Source: Shimia sp047124445 (GTDB taxonomy: Bacteria; Pseudomonadota; Alphaproteobacteria; Rhodobacterales; Rhodobacteraceae). Taken from it: 64,000 nt of DNA. The position numbers and the translations under genes were made by a program. The stretch covers positions 4,216,001-4,280,000 of the forward strand of contig NZ_CP138921.1 of assembly GCF_047124445.1 (NCBI RefSeq). The letters run 5' to 3'. Shown here piece by piece: positions 1-10,164 of this stretch (position 1 is the stretch's first letter; each line of letters starts with the position of its first letter). The notes under the pieces were generated by a model. That model was not told where the DNA came from, did no database searches, and saw only the letters and a list, made by a program, of their open reading frames with translations.

Positions 1-311
1 GCGCGGACGCAGTCGCTGTGTCCAATTCCGCCATGCAGGCGGTCGGCTGCATCGCGGCGCGTATGTGCAACTCCAACAACTGCCCGGTGGGCATTGCCAC
101 GCAAAAGCCGGAGCTGCGCAAGAAGCTGGATGTGCAGATCGGCGCCGAAAAACTCGCGCGCTACTTTGGCGCCAGCGTTGAGTTGATGCAGGTGCTGGCA
201 CGCGCCTGTGGACACAGCAGCCTGTCGGATCTGAACGCCGATGACATCACCACCTGGAAGCGTGAGATGGCCGACTTGAGCGGCGTGCGCTTTGCTGGTG
301 TTGGCGGCTAA
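1..311 (+). CDS. FMN-binding glutamate synthase-like protein, 3' end only
   Basis: The open frame runs in from the left edge (first full codon at base 3) and ends with TAA at 309-311, so only about 100 C-terminal residues are present. The visible CNSNNCPVGIATQ segment, with an upstream Cys in GCIAARMC, is the cysteine-rich Fe-S region of the glutamate synthase large-subunit FMN domain family. In that family the domain binds FMN and a 3Fe-4S cluster. The remainder is helical and ends GVGG. Whether the whole protein is GltB or one of the shorter stand-alone FMN-binding glutamate synthase paralogues cannot be decided from this fragment; the short tail after the Cys cluster favours the stand-alone type. 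Confidence 0.75.
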   Translation, partial: ADAVAVSNSAMQAVGCIAARMCNSNNCPVGIATQKPELRKKLDVQIGAEKLARYFGASVELMQVLARACGHSSLSDLNADDITTWKREMADLSGVRFAGVGG

Positions 312-320
312 ATCTCTCGG

Positions 321-350
321 GCGGCTCCGCGTTTCACGCGGGGCCGCTTC
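321..350 (+). terminator. GC-rich hairpin after the glutamate-synthase-like gene
   Basis: An 11-bp stem (321-331 with 337-347, two G-T pairs) encloses a five-base loop, ten bases after the stop codon. Only a very short T run follows, so this may be a weak terminator or a transcript 3'-end stabiliser. Confidence 0.45.
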
Positions 351-413
351 AACCACTTGCAATGGCTGGGCTGCTTGCCTACCCATAGGTCATCTTATTG
401 TGGAGACCTGCCA

Positions 414-800
414 ATGCCTTACACCTTGCCGATCCGCGTCTACTACGAAGACACTGACATGGCGGGCATTGTTTACTATGCCAACTATCTCAAATTCATC
501 GAGCGCGGCCGCAGCGAATGGGTGCGCGAGATTGGCATGGATCAGTTGGAAATGAAAGCCGAGGGCATCGTTTTTGCCGTGCGTCGGGTGGAATGCGACT
601 ATCTCGGCAGCGCCGTGCTGGATGATCTTCTGACGGTCGAAACCGAAGTGGCCAATGTCACCGCTGCGCGGTTGGTGATGGAACAGCGGGTGAAACGCGG
701 TGACGAGGTGCTGTTTCACGCCATGGTCACGGTTGTGTGTATGAACGAAGCGGGCCAACCGGTGCGTTTACCGGCAAATATCCGCCAAATGGTGCATTAA
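414..800 (+). CDS. ybgC: Tol-Pal-associated acyl-CoA thioesterase YbgC
   Basis: A 128-residue single hot-dog-fold thioesterase. The N-terminal segment VYYEDTDMAGIVYYANYLKF is the family signature: the Asp of DTDMAGIVYY is the catalytic residue of the 4-hydroxybenzoyl-CoA thioesterase group. The start at 414 is chosen because GGAG lies eight bases upstream and the family begins just before this motif; the frame stays open further upstream without homology. YbgC hydrolyses short acyl-CoA thioesters in the cytoplasm and is the customary first gene of tol-pal operons, which matches the tolQ-cpoB genes that follow. Confidence 0.93.
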   Translation: MPYTLPIRVYYEDTDMAGIVYYANYLKFIERGRSEWVREIGMDQLEMKAEGIVFAVRRVECDYLGSAVLDDLLTVETEVANVTAARLVMEQRVKRGDEVLFHAMVTVVCMNEAGQPVRLPANIRQMVH

Positions 801-912
801 AGCGGGCAAATTCCCGCGAGCGACGCCAATTTATTGGCTTTCCCCGTAGAAACCCGTTACGTTTGCTTTCAAACAAGGCCCCGATAGAGGGCCACAGAGC
901 AGAGCAGGCTAT

Positions 913-1590
913 ATGGAACACGCAGCAGTCGATTTCTCGATGTGGGCGCTTTTTGCGCGCGCCACTCTAACCGTAAAACTGGTGATGGTGATGCTGATCG
1001 TGGCATCCTTCTGGTCTTGGTCGGTGATTGTCCAAAAACACATCATGTACCGCAAGGCGCGCCGCGAAGGTGCGCGGTTTGATCGGGCCTTCTGGTCTGG
1101 CGAGCCGCTGGATCAACTGTTTGAGGAACTGGGGCCAGAGCCCAAGGGGCGCTCAGAACGGGTGTTTGCCGCTGGCATGGTGGAGTGGCAACGCAGTCAT
1201 CGTCAGGATGGCGGGCTGATCGCCAATGCCACCAGCCGGATCGACCGGTCGATGGATGTGGCGATTGCCAAAGAAGCGGATGAGCTGCAACACGGCCTGC
1301 CGATCCTCGCCACCGTAGGCTCGACTGCGCCGTTTGTGGGTCTGTTCGGTACTGTCTGGGGCATCATGAACGCCTTTATCGAGATTGCCGCGCAGCAGAA
1401 CACCAACCTCGCGGTTGTGGCGCCGGGCATTGCAGAGGCTCTGTTGGCTACCGGTCTTGGTCTCTTGGCGGCGATCCCCGCGGTGATCTTCTACAACAAA
1501 CTGAGTGCAGACAGCGACCGTATCGTCTCGGGCTATGAGGCTTTTGCAGACGAGTTTGCCACCATCCTCAGCCGCCAGTTGGACGCCTGA
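913..1590 (+). CDS. tolQ: Tol-Pal motor subunit TolQ
   Basis: A 225-residue inner-membrane protein of the MotA/TolQ/ExbB proton-channel family. One membrane segment lies near residues 17-38, a cytoplasmic domain follows, and two more segments lie near 130-155 and 165-190. The stretch GSTAPFVGLFGTVWGIM and the following APGIAEALLATGLGL segment are the most conserved family blocks. TolQ assembles with TolR and uses the proton-motive force to drive TolA, which helps outer-membrane constriction during division. It is followed after three bases by tolR, so the two are surely co-transcribed. The upstream ribosome-binding sequence (AGCAGG) is weak. Confidence 0.95.
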   Translation: MEHAAVDFSMWALFARATLTVKLVMVMLIVASFWSWSVIVQKHIMYRKARREGARFDRAFWSGEPLDQLFEELGPEPKGRSERVFAAGMVEWQRSHRQDGGLIANATSRIDRSMDVAIAKEADELQHGLPILATVGSTAPFVGLFGTVWGIMNAFIEIAAQQNTNLAVVAPGIAEALLATGLGLLAAIPAVIFYNKLSADSDRIVSGYEAFADEFATILSRQLDA

Positions 1591-1593
1591 GCC

Positions 1594-2085
1594 ATGGGCG
1601 CGGGTGTCATGAAATCTGGCGGAGGGGGCGGCAAACGTCGCCGCCGCAACCGCCGCAGCAGCCAGCCGATGAGCGAGATCAACGTCACGCCCTTTGTGGA
1701 TGTGATGCTGGTGTTGCTCATCATCTTTATGGTCGCCGCGCCGCTTTTGACGGTGGGCGTGCCGGTAGAGCTTCCCAAAACCGCGGCCAATCCGTTGCCG
1801 GGCGAACAGGAAGAGCCGCTGACCATCACGATTGATGCCAATCTGGGCATCACCATCATGACCACGCCGGTGGCTGCCGAAGACCTGATCCCGAAACTGC
1901 GTGCCGTGGCGGCAGAGCGCGAGTCCGACCGTGTGTACCTGCGTGCGGACGGTGCCATTCCTTATGAGGCTGTGGTGCAGGTCATGGGCGCGCTTAACGC
2001 CGGCGGCTTTAGCGACGTGGGTTTGGTGACCGATGTGGGCGGCCCGGCGCTGGACGGCACGGATGCTGGCGGGACGGACAACTAG
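1594..2085 (+). CDS. tolR: Tol-Pal motor subunit TolR
   Basis: A 163-residue ExbD/TolR-family protein. A short basic N-terminus (KRRRRNRRSS) is followed by one transmembrane helix at about residues 33-52, preceded by MSEINVTPFVDVMLVLL; Asp36 corresponds to the membrane Asp required for proton-coupled activity in this family. The periplasmic domain (60-155) is of usual size. No clear ribosome-binding site precedes the ATG at 1594, three bases after the tolQ stop, so translational coupling is likely; Met6 (1609) is an alternative start. Confidence 0.94.
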   Translation: MGAGVMKSGGGGGKRRRRNRRSSQPMSEINVTPFVDVMLVLLIIFMVAAPLLTVGVPVELPKTAANPLPGEQEEPLTITIDANLGITIMTTPVAAEDLIPKLRAVAAERESDRVYLRADGAIPYEAVVQVMGALNAGGFSDVGLVTDVGGPALDGTDAGGTDN

Positions 2086-2094
2086 GGCGCGCGC

Positions 2095-3180
2095 GTGCAT
2101 ATCGGCCATTATATCTCGGGCGTTGCCCACACCGGCCTGATTGGCTGGGTGTTGTTGGGCGGGGTGTTTGACTCCGATCCGCCACCTATGGAGGTGGTGG
2201 ACATCGCGATGATTTCCGCGGCCGAGTTTGACGCGCTGACCCAAAACCAGATCGCGCCGGAAACTTCCACCGAGATTGCGCTGCCACAGCCGCCCGAAGA
2301 AACAGAGCCTGCGCCAGAGGTGGTCGTGCCGGAAGATGCGGCTGTACCGCAGCCGGAACCAATTGAGCCAATTGAGGCAGAGCTTGAGGCTGCGCCAGAT
2401 GTGGCGGAGATTGCAGATCCAACACCGCCTGAGCCAGAAGTGGCCCCGGAACCCACACCACAATTGCCGACGCCAGAAACCGACACCGCGGTTATCATTC
2501 CGGATGCGCCGGTGGAACCCGTGCCCGCGCCAGTGGAGCGTGTGGCCCCAGAGCCTGTCGCACAGCCGGAGCCTGACACAGCCATTGCCGACGCCTTACA
2601 GGAGGCAACCAAGCCGGATGAAGCTGGCGAGGCTGCGGAAGAGGTCAAAGAAGACACCGCGCCTGAAGCGGCCTCCACCGAAATCGCCACGGAACCCAAA
2701 CAGGAAGAAGTCGCCAGCGCCGCGCCCACACGCTCCTTGCGTCCGCGTATCCGGCCAAACGCGGTGGCCGAGCCACAGCCCACCCCGGCGGAAGACGCCA
2801 TCGCGGCCGCTTTGGCGGAAGCCGCAGCGCCAACCGAGTCACCATCCTCCGCGCCGTCCGGCCCGCCGCTTACGCGCGGTGAGAAAGACGGCTTGCGCGT
2901 GGCCGTGCAGCAATGCTGGGTGGTGGATGTTGGCTCCCGCGCTGCGGATGTGACCGTCGTTGTGGGCCTGAGCCTGGATCAGAACGGTAAAGTTCAAGGC
3001 GACATTCGCATGTTGAGTTATGAAGGCGGCGACGAAGCCGCTGCCAAAACCGCTTTTGCGGCCGCCAGACGCGCGGTTCTGCGCTGCCAAAAGACTGGTT
3101 ACGACCTGCCTGCAGAAAAATATGACCATTGGCGGGATGTTGAGATTACATTTAACCCGGAGAAAATGAGGTCCAGATGA
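2095..3180 (+). CDS. tolA: Tol-Pal bridging protein TolA
   Basis: A 361-residue protein with one N-terminal membrane anchor (about residues 7-24). A long low-complexity region rich in Pro, Glu and Ala (about 45-260) spans the periplasm. A compact C-terminal TonB/TolA-like domain (about 265-360) has a Cys pair typical of alphaproteobacterial TolA (QQCWVVD and LRCQKTGYDLP). It links the TolQR motor to Pal/TolB at the outer membrane. The start is GTG, nine bases after the tolR stop; the stop overlaps the tolB ATG by four bases. TolA is poorly conserved in sequence, so identification rests partly on position. Confidence 0.9.
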   Translation: MHIGHYISGVAHTGLIGWVLLGGVFDSDPPPMEVVDIAMISAAEFDALTQNQIAPETSTEIALPQPPEETEPAPEVVVPEDAAVPQPEPIEPIEAELEAAPDVAEIADPTPPEPEVAPEPTPQLPTPETDTAVIIPDAPVEPVPAPVERVAPEPVAQPEPDTAIADALQEATKPDEAGEAAEEVKEDTAPEAASTEIATEPKQEEVASAAPTRSLRPRIRPNAVAEPQPTPAEDAIAAALAEAAAPTESPSSAPSGPPLTRGEKDGLRVAVQQCWVVDVGSRAADVTVVVGLSLDQNGKVQGDIRMLSYEGGDEAAAKTAFAAARRAVLRCQKTGYDLPAEKYDHWRDVEITFNPEKMRSR

Positions 3181-4502
3181 TGAGACTTTTTGCGACCCTA
3201 GTGATCGGGATCCTGACGGTGGGCCATTTAGCCCATCCGGTTGAAGCCCAAAGCCAGCCCCTGCGCATCGAGATCACCGATGGTGTGATCGAGCCGATGC
3301 CCTATGCGGTGCCGGATTTTGTTGCCGAAACCCCAGGCTCCAATCAGGTGGCCAAAGACATCAGCCGCGTGATTGCGGCGGATCTCAACGGGACGGGGTT
3401 GTTCCGGGAAATCCCGGCCAAGGCGCATATCTCCTCGATCACCAACTTTGGCAGCCCGGTGCAGTTTGCCGACTGGAAAGCGGTGAACGCCCAAGCGCTG
3501 ATCACCGGCGGCGTATCGGTCAGCGGCAACCAGCTTGAAGTGAAGTTCCGCGTCTATGACGTGTTCGCGGGCACTGAGTTGGGCAACGGTCTGCGGTTCA
3601 AAGGCACCACCGATGGCTGGCGCCGCATGGCGCACAAAGTGGCCGACGCCGTTTATGCGCGGATCACCGGCGAAGGCGGCTATTTCGACAGCCGCGTGGT
3701 CTACGTCGCGGAGACCGGCCCCAAGAACAACCGCAAGAAACGTCTGGCGGTGATGGACTATGACGGTGCGAATCTACAGTATCTGACCGACAGCAGCTCC
3801 ATTGTGTTGGCCCCGCGCTTCTCCCCAACGGGAGATCGCGTGCTGTACACCAGCTATGAAACCGGCTTCCCGCAGGTTTACGTGCTCGACGTAGGCTCCG
3901 TGCGCCGCAAGGTTTTGTCCAATGAAAGCGGTACCATGAGCTTTGCCCCACGGTTCAGCCCGGACGGCAAAAGTGTGGTGATGTCGGTGACCGAAGGTGG
4001 CAACACCGACCTCTACAAAATGGACATCGCTTCCGGAAAACGTCAGCGTCTCACGTCAACACCGTCCATCGAGACGGCCCCGAGCTACAGCCCTGATGGC
4101 AGCAAGATTGTGTTTGAAAGCGACCGTTCCGGCACGCAGCAGCTTTATGTGATGTCCGCTGGTGGGGGTGAAGCCACCCGTATCAGCTTTGGCAAAGGCC
4201 GCTACGGCACGCCGGTTTGGTCCCCGCGCGGCGATCTGATTGCGTTCACCAAACAGAACAAAGGCCGCTTCCACATTGGCGTGATGCGCACCGATGGCAG
4301 CGACGAACGCCTGTTGACGGCGTCCTTCCTAGACGAGGGCCCAACCTGGTCTCCCAACGGGCGTGTGATCATGTTCACCCGTGAAACCCGTGGCGCGGGC
4401 GGCGCGGCGTCGCTCTATTCGGTGGACGTGTCCGGGCGCAATCTGAAACCGGTGAAGATCAACGGCGGTGGCTCTGACCCCGCGTGGTCCCCCCTGCAAT
4501 AA
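3177..4502 (+). CDS. tolB: Tol-Pal periplasmic beta-propeller protein TolB
   Basis: A 441-residue secreted protein. A signal peptide (residues 1 to about 25, ending VEA) precedes the N-terminal alpha/beta domain (30-165). A six-bladed propeller follows, with repeated FSPDG/YSPDGSKI/WSPRGDLI/WSPNGR units (about 195-440). TolB binds Pal in the periplasm and is released from it by TolA. Its ATG overlaps the tolA stop (ATGA), giving coupled translation. Length and repeat layout match the family. Confidence 0.96.
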   Translation: MMRLFATLVIGILTVGHLAHPVEAQSQPLRIEITDGVIEPMPYAVPDFVAETPGSNQVAKDISRVIAADLNGTGLFREIPAKAHISSITNFGSPVQFADWKAVNAQALITGGVSVSGNQLEVKFRVYDVFAGTELGNGLRFKGTTDGWRRMAHKVADAVYARITGEGGYFDSRVVYVAETGPKNNRKKRLAVMDYDGANLQYLTDSSSIVLAPRFSPTGDRVLYTSYETGFPQVYVLDVGSVRRKVLSNESGTMSFAPRFSPDGKSVVMSVTEGGNTDLYKMDIASGKRQRLTSTPSIETAPSYSPDGSKIVFESDRSGTQQLYVMSAGGGEATRISFGKGRYGTPVWSPRGDLIAFTKQNKGRFHIGVMRTDGSDERLLTASFLDEGPTWSPNGRVIMFTRETRGAGGAASLYSVDVSGRNLKPVKINGGGSDPAWSPLQ

Positions 4503-4611
4503 GGTAAGAAACCCCCGTGTTTTGCTTGCACAGCAGCTTGTGATAAGACAGCGTCATTAGAAGAGCACAAAATGCAATTGAGGCGACGGGTTTAGAGGCG
4601 AGGCAATACTC

Positions 4612-5121
4612 ATGAAAACATGGACAAAAGCGGTGCTGACTGTGGCCGCGCTTTCTTTGGCGGCTTGTACTGATCCAGGTGGTTTTGGCAACGATGACGA
4701 CTTTGGCATCGGCACAGGGGCTGACAGCGGCCTGGGCAGCAGCGCCGACCCAACCTCTATTGCCTACTTCCAAGAGGCTGTGGGCGACCGCGTGTTGTTC
4801 CTGGTCGATCAGTCCACTTTGAGTGAACAAGGCCGCCTGACCGTGCTGGCGCAGGCCAACTGGCTGATGCAGAACCCGGATTACATCGCGGTGATCGAAG
4901 GCCATGCTGATGAGCAAGGCACACGCGAATACAACCTCGCGCTTGGCGCGCGTCGCGCAAGCGCCGTGCAGGAACTTCTGGTGACGCAGGGTGTGGCCTC
5001 CAACCGCATCCGCACCGTGAGCTACGGCAAAGAGCGGCCCATTGAGATTTGTTCGGAAGAGAGCTGTTATGCACAAAACCGCCGTGCGGTGACCGTGCTG
5101 ACCGCCAACCTGTCGGGGTAA
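4612..5121 (+). CDS. pal: Peptidoglycan-associated lipoprotein Pal
   Basis: A 169-residue outer-membrane lipoprotein. The lipobox is Leu16-Ala17-Ala18-Cys19, after a short hydrophobic signal. A Gly/Asp-rich linker follows, then an OmpA-like peptidoglycan-binding domain (about 65-165) with the NPDYIAVIEGHADEQGTREYN core and the ASNRIRTVSYGKERP block. Pal tethers the outer membrane to the cell wall and is the partner of TolB. It lies 109 bases after tolB, the largest gap in the tol block, so an extra promoter there is possible; I could not identify a convincing one. Confidence 0.96.
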   Translation: MKTWTKAVLTVAALSLAACTDPGGFGNDDDFGIGTGADSGLGSSADPTSIAYFQEAVGDRVLFLVDQSTLSEQGRLTVLAQANWLMQNPDYIAVIEGHADEQGTREYNLALGARRASAVQELLVTQGVASNRIRTVSYGKERPIEICSEESCYAQNRRAVTVLTANLSG

Positions 5122-5124
5122 GAC

Positions 5125-5964
5125 ATGATGCGAGCGCAAGTTTTTGCTTCCTTGAGCGCCCTTGCGCTTGTTGTGGCGCCGATGATGGGCGCGGCCCAAA
5201 CCCGTGATGAAACGCTGGCGGACATACGCCAGCAGCTGTCTGTGTTGTATGTCGAAATGCAGAACCTGAAGCGGGAACTGTCCACCACTGGTTCGGCCGG
5301 CACCATCGTAACCGGCGCCACGACGCTGGAGCGTGTGGATGTGATTGAACAGCAGCTGCGGGTGCTGACAGGCAAAACCGAAGAGCTGCAATACCGCGTC
5401 GAGCGCATTGTGGCAGATGGCACAAACCGTATTGGTGATCTGGAGTTCCGTCTTGTGGAGCTGGAAGGTGGAGATCTGAGCCAGTTGGGCGAAACCACCA
5501 CCTTGGGCGGGGATGTCGAAACTCTGCCGTCCACCGGTGGCGACGACACCGGCTCTGGCGATGGCGCGCCAACCGAATTGGCCGTGGGAGAAGAGACCGA
5601 TTTCAATCGCGCCATGACCGCCTTGGATGCCGGTGAGTTTGGCGCTGCAGCAGATCAGTTTGCCTCCTTTGTGCAGACCTATCCCGGCAGCCCGCTTGAG
5701 GCCGAGGCGCATCTGCGGCGTGGTCAGGCCCTGGAAGGCAAAACCGATCTGACCGGCGCCGCGCGCGCCTTTCTGGAAGCCTACTCCGGCGCACCTCAAT
5801 CCGGCACCGCACCTGAGGCGCTGTTCCGTCTGGGCAAATCGCTGGGCGCGTTGGGACAGACCAATGAGGCCTGCGTGACGCTCAACGAAGTTGGTGTGCG
5901 CTATCCCGGTGGTGCTTTTGTGACTGAAGCTCAGGCGGAAATGGTCAAGCTGCAGTGCTCCTAA
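5125..5964 (+). CDS. cpoB: Tol-Pal accessory protein CpoB (YbgF)
   Basis: A 279-residue periplasmic protein with a signal peptide ending near residue 24 (MGAA). An N-terminal coiled coil (about 30-110, heptads of Leu/Val/Ile) is followed by a Gly/Thr/Asp-rich linker (120-150) and TPR repeats (about 153-275: FNRAMTALDAGEFGAAADQF, LEAEAHLRRGQALEGK, PEALFRLGKSLGALG). CpoB coordinates peptidoglycan synthesis with Tol-mediated constriction in enterobacteria. It starts three bases after pal, and its end overlaps the tilS start by ten bases. Confidence 0.92.
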   Translation: MMRAQVFASLSALALVVAPMMGAAQTRDETLADIRQQLSVLYVEMQNLKRELSTTGSAGTIVTGATTLERVDVIEQQLRVLTGKTEELQYRVERIVADGTNRIGDLEFRLVELEGGDLSQLGETTTLGGDVETLPSTGGDDTGSGDGAPTELAVGEETDFNRAMTALDAGEFGAAADQFASFVQTYPGSPLEAEAHLRRGQALEGKTDLTGAARAFLEAYSGAPQSGTAPEALFRLGKSLGALGQTNEACVTLNEVGVRYPGGAFVTEAQAEMVKLQCS

Positions 5965-7181
5965 CCCAGCTTTCAAACGCCCTATATAGGGCGTTTGGCA
6001 CGGACGTTCCCACAAAACTTGGCGTGGCCGTCAGCGGTGGCGGCGACTCCATGGCACTGCTTGACCTGCTGCGCCAGTGGGGCAAGGCGGAACTGGCAGT
6101 GGTCAGCGTGAACCATGGTCTGCGCGCAGAGGCGGAAGATGAGCTGGGGTTGGTTGCAAGCTACGCCGCGCAGCACGACCTTTCGCATGACATATTGCAG
6201 TGGCATTGGGACGGTACCGGCAACCTCCAAAACGCCGCGCGCGAGGGGCGACGGACGGCGATTGCCGATTGGGCCAAAGCAAATCAACTGCAACACGTTG
6301 CCTTGGGCCATACCAAGGATGATCAGGCCGAGACTTTTCTGATGCGCCTGTCGCGCGGGTCCGGTGTCGACGGGCTGGCCTGCATGTCGGAGCTTCGCGA
6401 ACGTGACGGTCTAACGTGGCTGCGTCCAATGCTGGAGATCGCTCGTGAGGATTTGCGCCAGCATCTGCGCGACAATGCAATCCCTTGGGCGGACGATCCC
6501 AGCAACGAAGACCCGCGCTTTAACCGCGTGAAGGCCCGGCAGATGTTTGAAACCCTGGCACCCCTTGGCCTAACCACAGACCGTTTGGCGCAAACCGCTG
6601 CGCATATGGGCCGTGAAAGCGATGTAGGCAACTGGGCGCTCAATACAGCGGCGCAAAACTATGCTACACTAGACGCCGGTGACGTGGTTTTGGATGCCGA
6701 AGCGCAGAAGGCGCTGCCAGAAGCCCTGTATTCGCGTTTGTTGGCTGAAGCGCTGTCGTTTGTGTCTGGAGCTCAGTATAAACCGCGTTTCCGCGCCTTG
6801 CGTGCGGCAATCGAGGCGGGCCAGCCAACCTCGCTCCACGGGTGCTTGATCTTGCCGTCAAAACAGTCGGTGCGCATTACGCGGGAGTTTGTGGCCATCC
6901 AAGAGACGCGGTGCCATGTATCTGAGCTATGGGATGGCAGATGGCGGTTAATACCACCTGAAGGCCTTGATGTGGCGGAGATGGAGATTGCAGCCCTTGG
7001 CGAGCAGGGGCTCCGGGAGATTGACGAGTGGCGGTCGCTTGGCCGCCCAAGGCCTTCGGTGCTTGCCTCACCAGCGGTTTGGCACGGTGAAAAATTGGTC
7101 GCAGCGCCGTTGGCTGGCCTTAAGAATGGCTGGCAAGTGAGGCATTTGCCCCACACCAGTGTTTTTGGCACGACTTGTTAG
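5955..7181 (+). CDS. tilS: tRNA(Ile)-lysidine synthase TilS
   Basis: A 408-residue cytoplasmic enzyme that attaches lysine to C34 of the CAU-anticodon tRNA-Ile, turning it into an AUA reader. The N-type ATP-pyrophosphatase P-loop is residues 27-32 (SGGGDS). The conserved HTKDDQAETFLMRLSRGSGVDGL block lies near 118-140 and DPSNEDPRFNRVKAR near 178-192. The start is GTG inside the last codons of cpoB (ten-base overlap). The tol-tilS-ftsH order is common in alphaproteobacteria. Confidence 0.94.
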   Translation: MLLTQLSNALYRAFGTDVPTKLGVAVSGGGDSMALLDLLRQWGKAELAVVSVNHGLRAEAEDELGLVASYAAQHDLSHDILQWHWDGTGNLQNAAREGRRTAIADWAKANQLQHVALGHTKDDQAETFLMRLSRGSGVDGLACMSELRERDGLTWLRPMLEIAREDLRQHLRDNAIPWADDPSNEDPRFNRVKARQMFETLAPLGLTTDRLAQTAAHMGRESDVGNWALNTAAQNYATLDAGDVVLDAEAQKALPEALYSRLLAEALSFVSGAQYKPRFRALRAAIEAGQPTSLHGCLILPSKQSVRITREFVAIQETRCHVSELWDGRWRLIPPEGLDVAEMEIAALGEQGLREIDEWRSLGRPRPSVLASPAVWHGEKLVAAPLAGLKNGWQVRHLPHTSVFGTTC

Positions 7182-7201
7182 AGCCTTTGCCAATTCGCAC
7201 A

Positions 7202-7229
7202 TTGATTACGGCCTCGCGATCTCTATTTA
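7202..7229 (+). promoter_or_regulatory. Possible sigma70-type promoter for ftsH
   Basis: TTGATT (7202-7207) and TATTTA (7224-7229) are separated by 16 bases and lie in the only sizeable gap between tilS and ftsH. The match is moderate and rests on reading alone. Confidence 0.35.
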
Positions 7230-7236
7230 ACTCTGT

Positions 7237-7262
7237 ACGCCCTCGTGATAGGTCACGGGCGT
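7237..7262 (+). promoter_or_regulatory. Hairpin in the ftsH 5' leader
   Basis: ACGCC (7237-7241) pairs with GGCGT (7258-7262) and CGTGA (7244-7248) with TCACG (7253-7257), making a 10-bp stem with a two-base bulge and the loop TAGG. It ends five bases before the AAGGGAG ribosome-binding site of ftsH, so it could modulate translation. Confidence 0.4.
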
Positions 7263-7281
7263 TCTGAAAGGGAGACTTGCC

Positions 7282-9201
<1,920 letters not shown>

Positions 9202-9226
9202 CCTGAGGGACAGGCCCAAGACCATG

Positions 9227-9265
9227 AAACCCCGGAGCGTGAGGGCGCTTCGGGGTTTTTCTTTT
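9227..9265 (+). terminator. Rho-independent terminator of ftsH
   Basis: A 13-bp stem (9227-9239 with 9246-9258, one G-T pair) with a six-base loop runs into a T-rich tract (to 9265). Confidence 0.9.
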
Positions 9266-9380
9266 GGGTGGCGGCTAGGATGGCTCACAGATGCTGAACA
9301 CCCCCATCACCCATCTTTGATTGTCTGATCGCGGCACTGCCTCTAGGTATCTGCCAAGCACTGTGACGAGGGAGCGCGAC

Positions 9381-9980
9381 ATGCCTGCATTGAAACCAAC
9401 AACCTTTGAAGCCGAAGTGGTCTGGCTGGGCCGGGTGGCCAATTCCGAAGAAAACCTGAGCGCCGCGCCGGTGCCGTCGTTGGACCTGGCTTTGGGCGGA
9501 GACGCGGGCGAGTTTCACTCGGGTATCACGCGGCCGTCCTGTGTGCGTGTCAAAGCGCTGTATGAGCGGGGCACCGAGATCATGAACGTGCGCCAGCTGT
9601 CAGTCTTGTCTCAGGAAGAACTCGACATGATCGCCAAAGAGATGGGGCTTGAGGCCGTGGACCCGGCATGGGTTGGCGCGTCGATTGTGCTCAAAGGCAT
9701 TCCGGATTTCACCCATGTGCCACCAAACTCCCGCCTACAGGGGCCCGACGGGGTGACCATCACCGTGGATATGGAAAACCGCCCCTGTGTGTTGCCCGGA
9801 CGGGTGATTGAGGGCGCACATCCGGGCCATGGGCCCAAGTTCAAAACCGCCGCCACCGGCAAACGCGGTGTGACCGCTTGGGTGGAGCGGGCTGGCATGC
9901 TGTCTGTCGGTGACACCCTGCGCCTCTTTGTGCCGGACCAGCCGGTCTGGAGCCATCTGGAGCGCGCCCGCAAATCCTGA
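9381..9980 (+). CDS. MOSC domain-containing protein
   Basis: A 199-residue protein similar to the C-terminal MOSC domain of molybdenum-cofactor sulfurases. MOSC proteins bind or carry the molybdenum cofactor or sulfur through a conserved Cys; the likely counterpart here is the Cys in MENRPCVLPG, followed by FKTAATGKRGVTAWVERAGMLSVGDTLRLF. The start at 9381 is preceded by GAGGGAG. It stands alone between the ftsH terminator and the fhs leader. The cellular partner is unknown. Confidence 0.8.
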   Translation: MPALKPTTFEAEVVWLGRVANSEENLSAAPVPSLDLALGGDAGEFHSGITRPSCVRVKALYERGTEIMNVRQLSVLSQEELDMIAKEMGLEAVDPAWVGASIVLKGIPDFTHVPPNSRLQGPDGVTITVDMENRPCVLPGRVIEGAHPGHGPKFKTAATGKRGVTAWVERAGMLSVGDTLRLFVPDQPVWSHLERARKS

Positions 9981-10094
9981 GTGTGCAGGCATTCCACTAA
10001 GGGTGGTCCTTGTGCCCGATCCTGACGTAACGTCTCCAAAACGAAACCGGCGCCTCTTATGCCGACGCTAGAAGTGCCGGATATGTCGGAAACG

Positions 10095-10132
10095 CATCTC
10101 ATTGCCGTTTTTTCGGCGCTACAAATGAGGTG
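10095..10132 (+). promoter_or_regulatory. Bulged hairpin in the fhs 5' leader
   Basis: CATCTCATT (10095-10103) pairs with AATGAGGTG (10124-10132, one G-T pair). Inside it GCCG (10104-10107) pairs with CGGC (10114-10117) around a six-T loop, leaving GCTACA as a one-sided bulge. It ends about 30 bases before the fhs start. No known riboswitch class was recognised. Confidence 0.4.
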
Positions 10133-10164
10133 AGAGAGCGTCAAATTTTATGACAGGGACCACC

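Noticed and set aside
1153..2463. Long minus-strand frame of 436 codons opposite tolQ/tolR/tolA
   Set aside because: Its translation is compositionally odd (His/Arg-rich, low complexity) and lies wholly over well-supported tol genes; it is a GC-rich antisense shadow.
2200..2870. Repetitive Pro/Glu/Ala sequence as a DNA tandem repeat
   Set aside because: It is the low-complexity periplasmic arm of TolA; no regular nucleotide period was seen.
5955..5964. Overlap of cpoB and tilS as a frameshift
   Set aside because: Both proteins are complete at their normal ends; this is a ten-base operon overlap with a GTG start.
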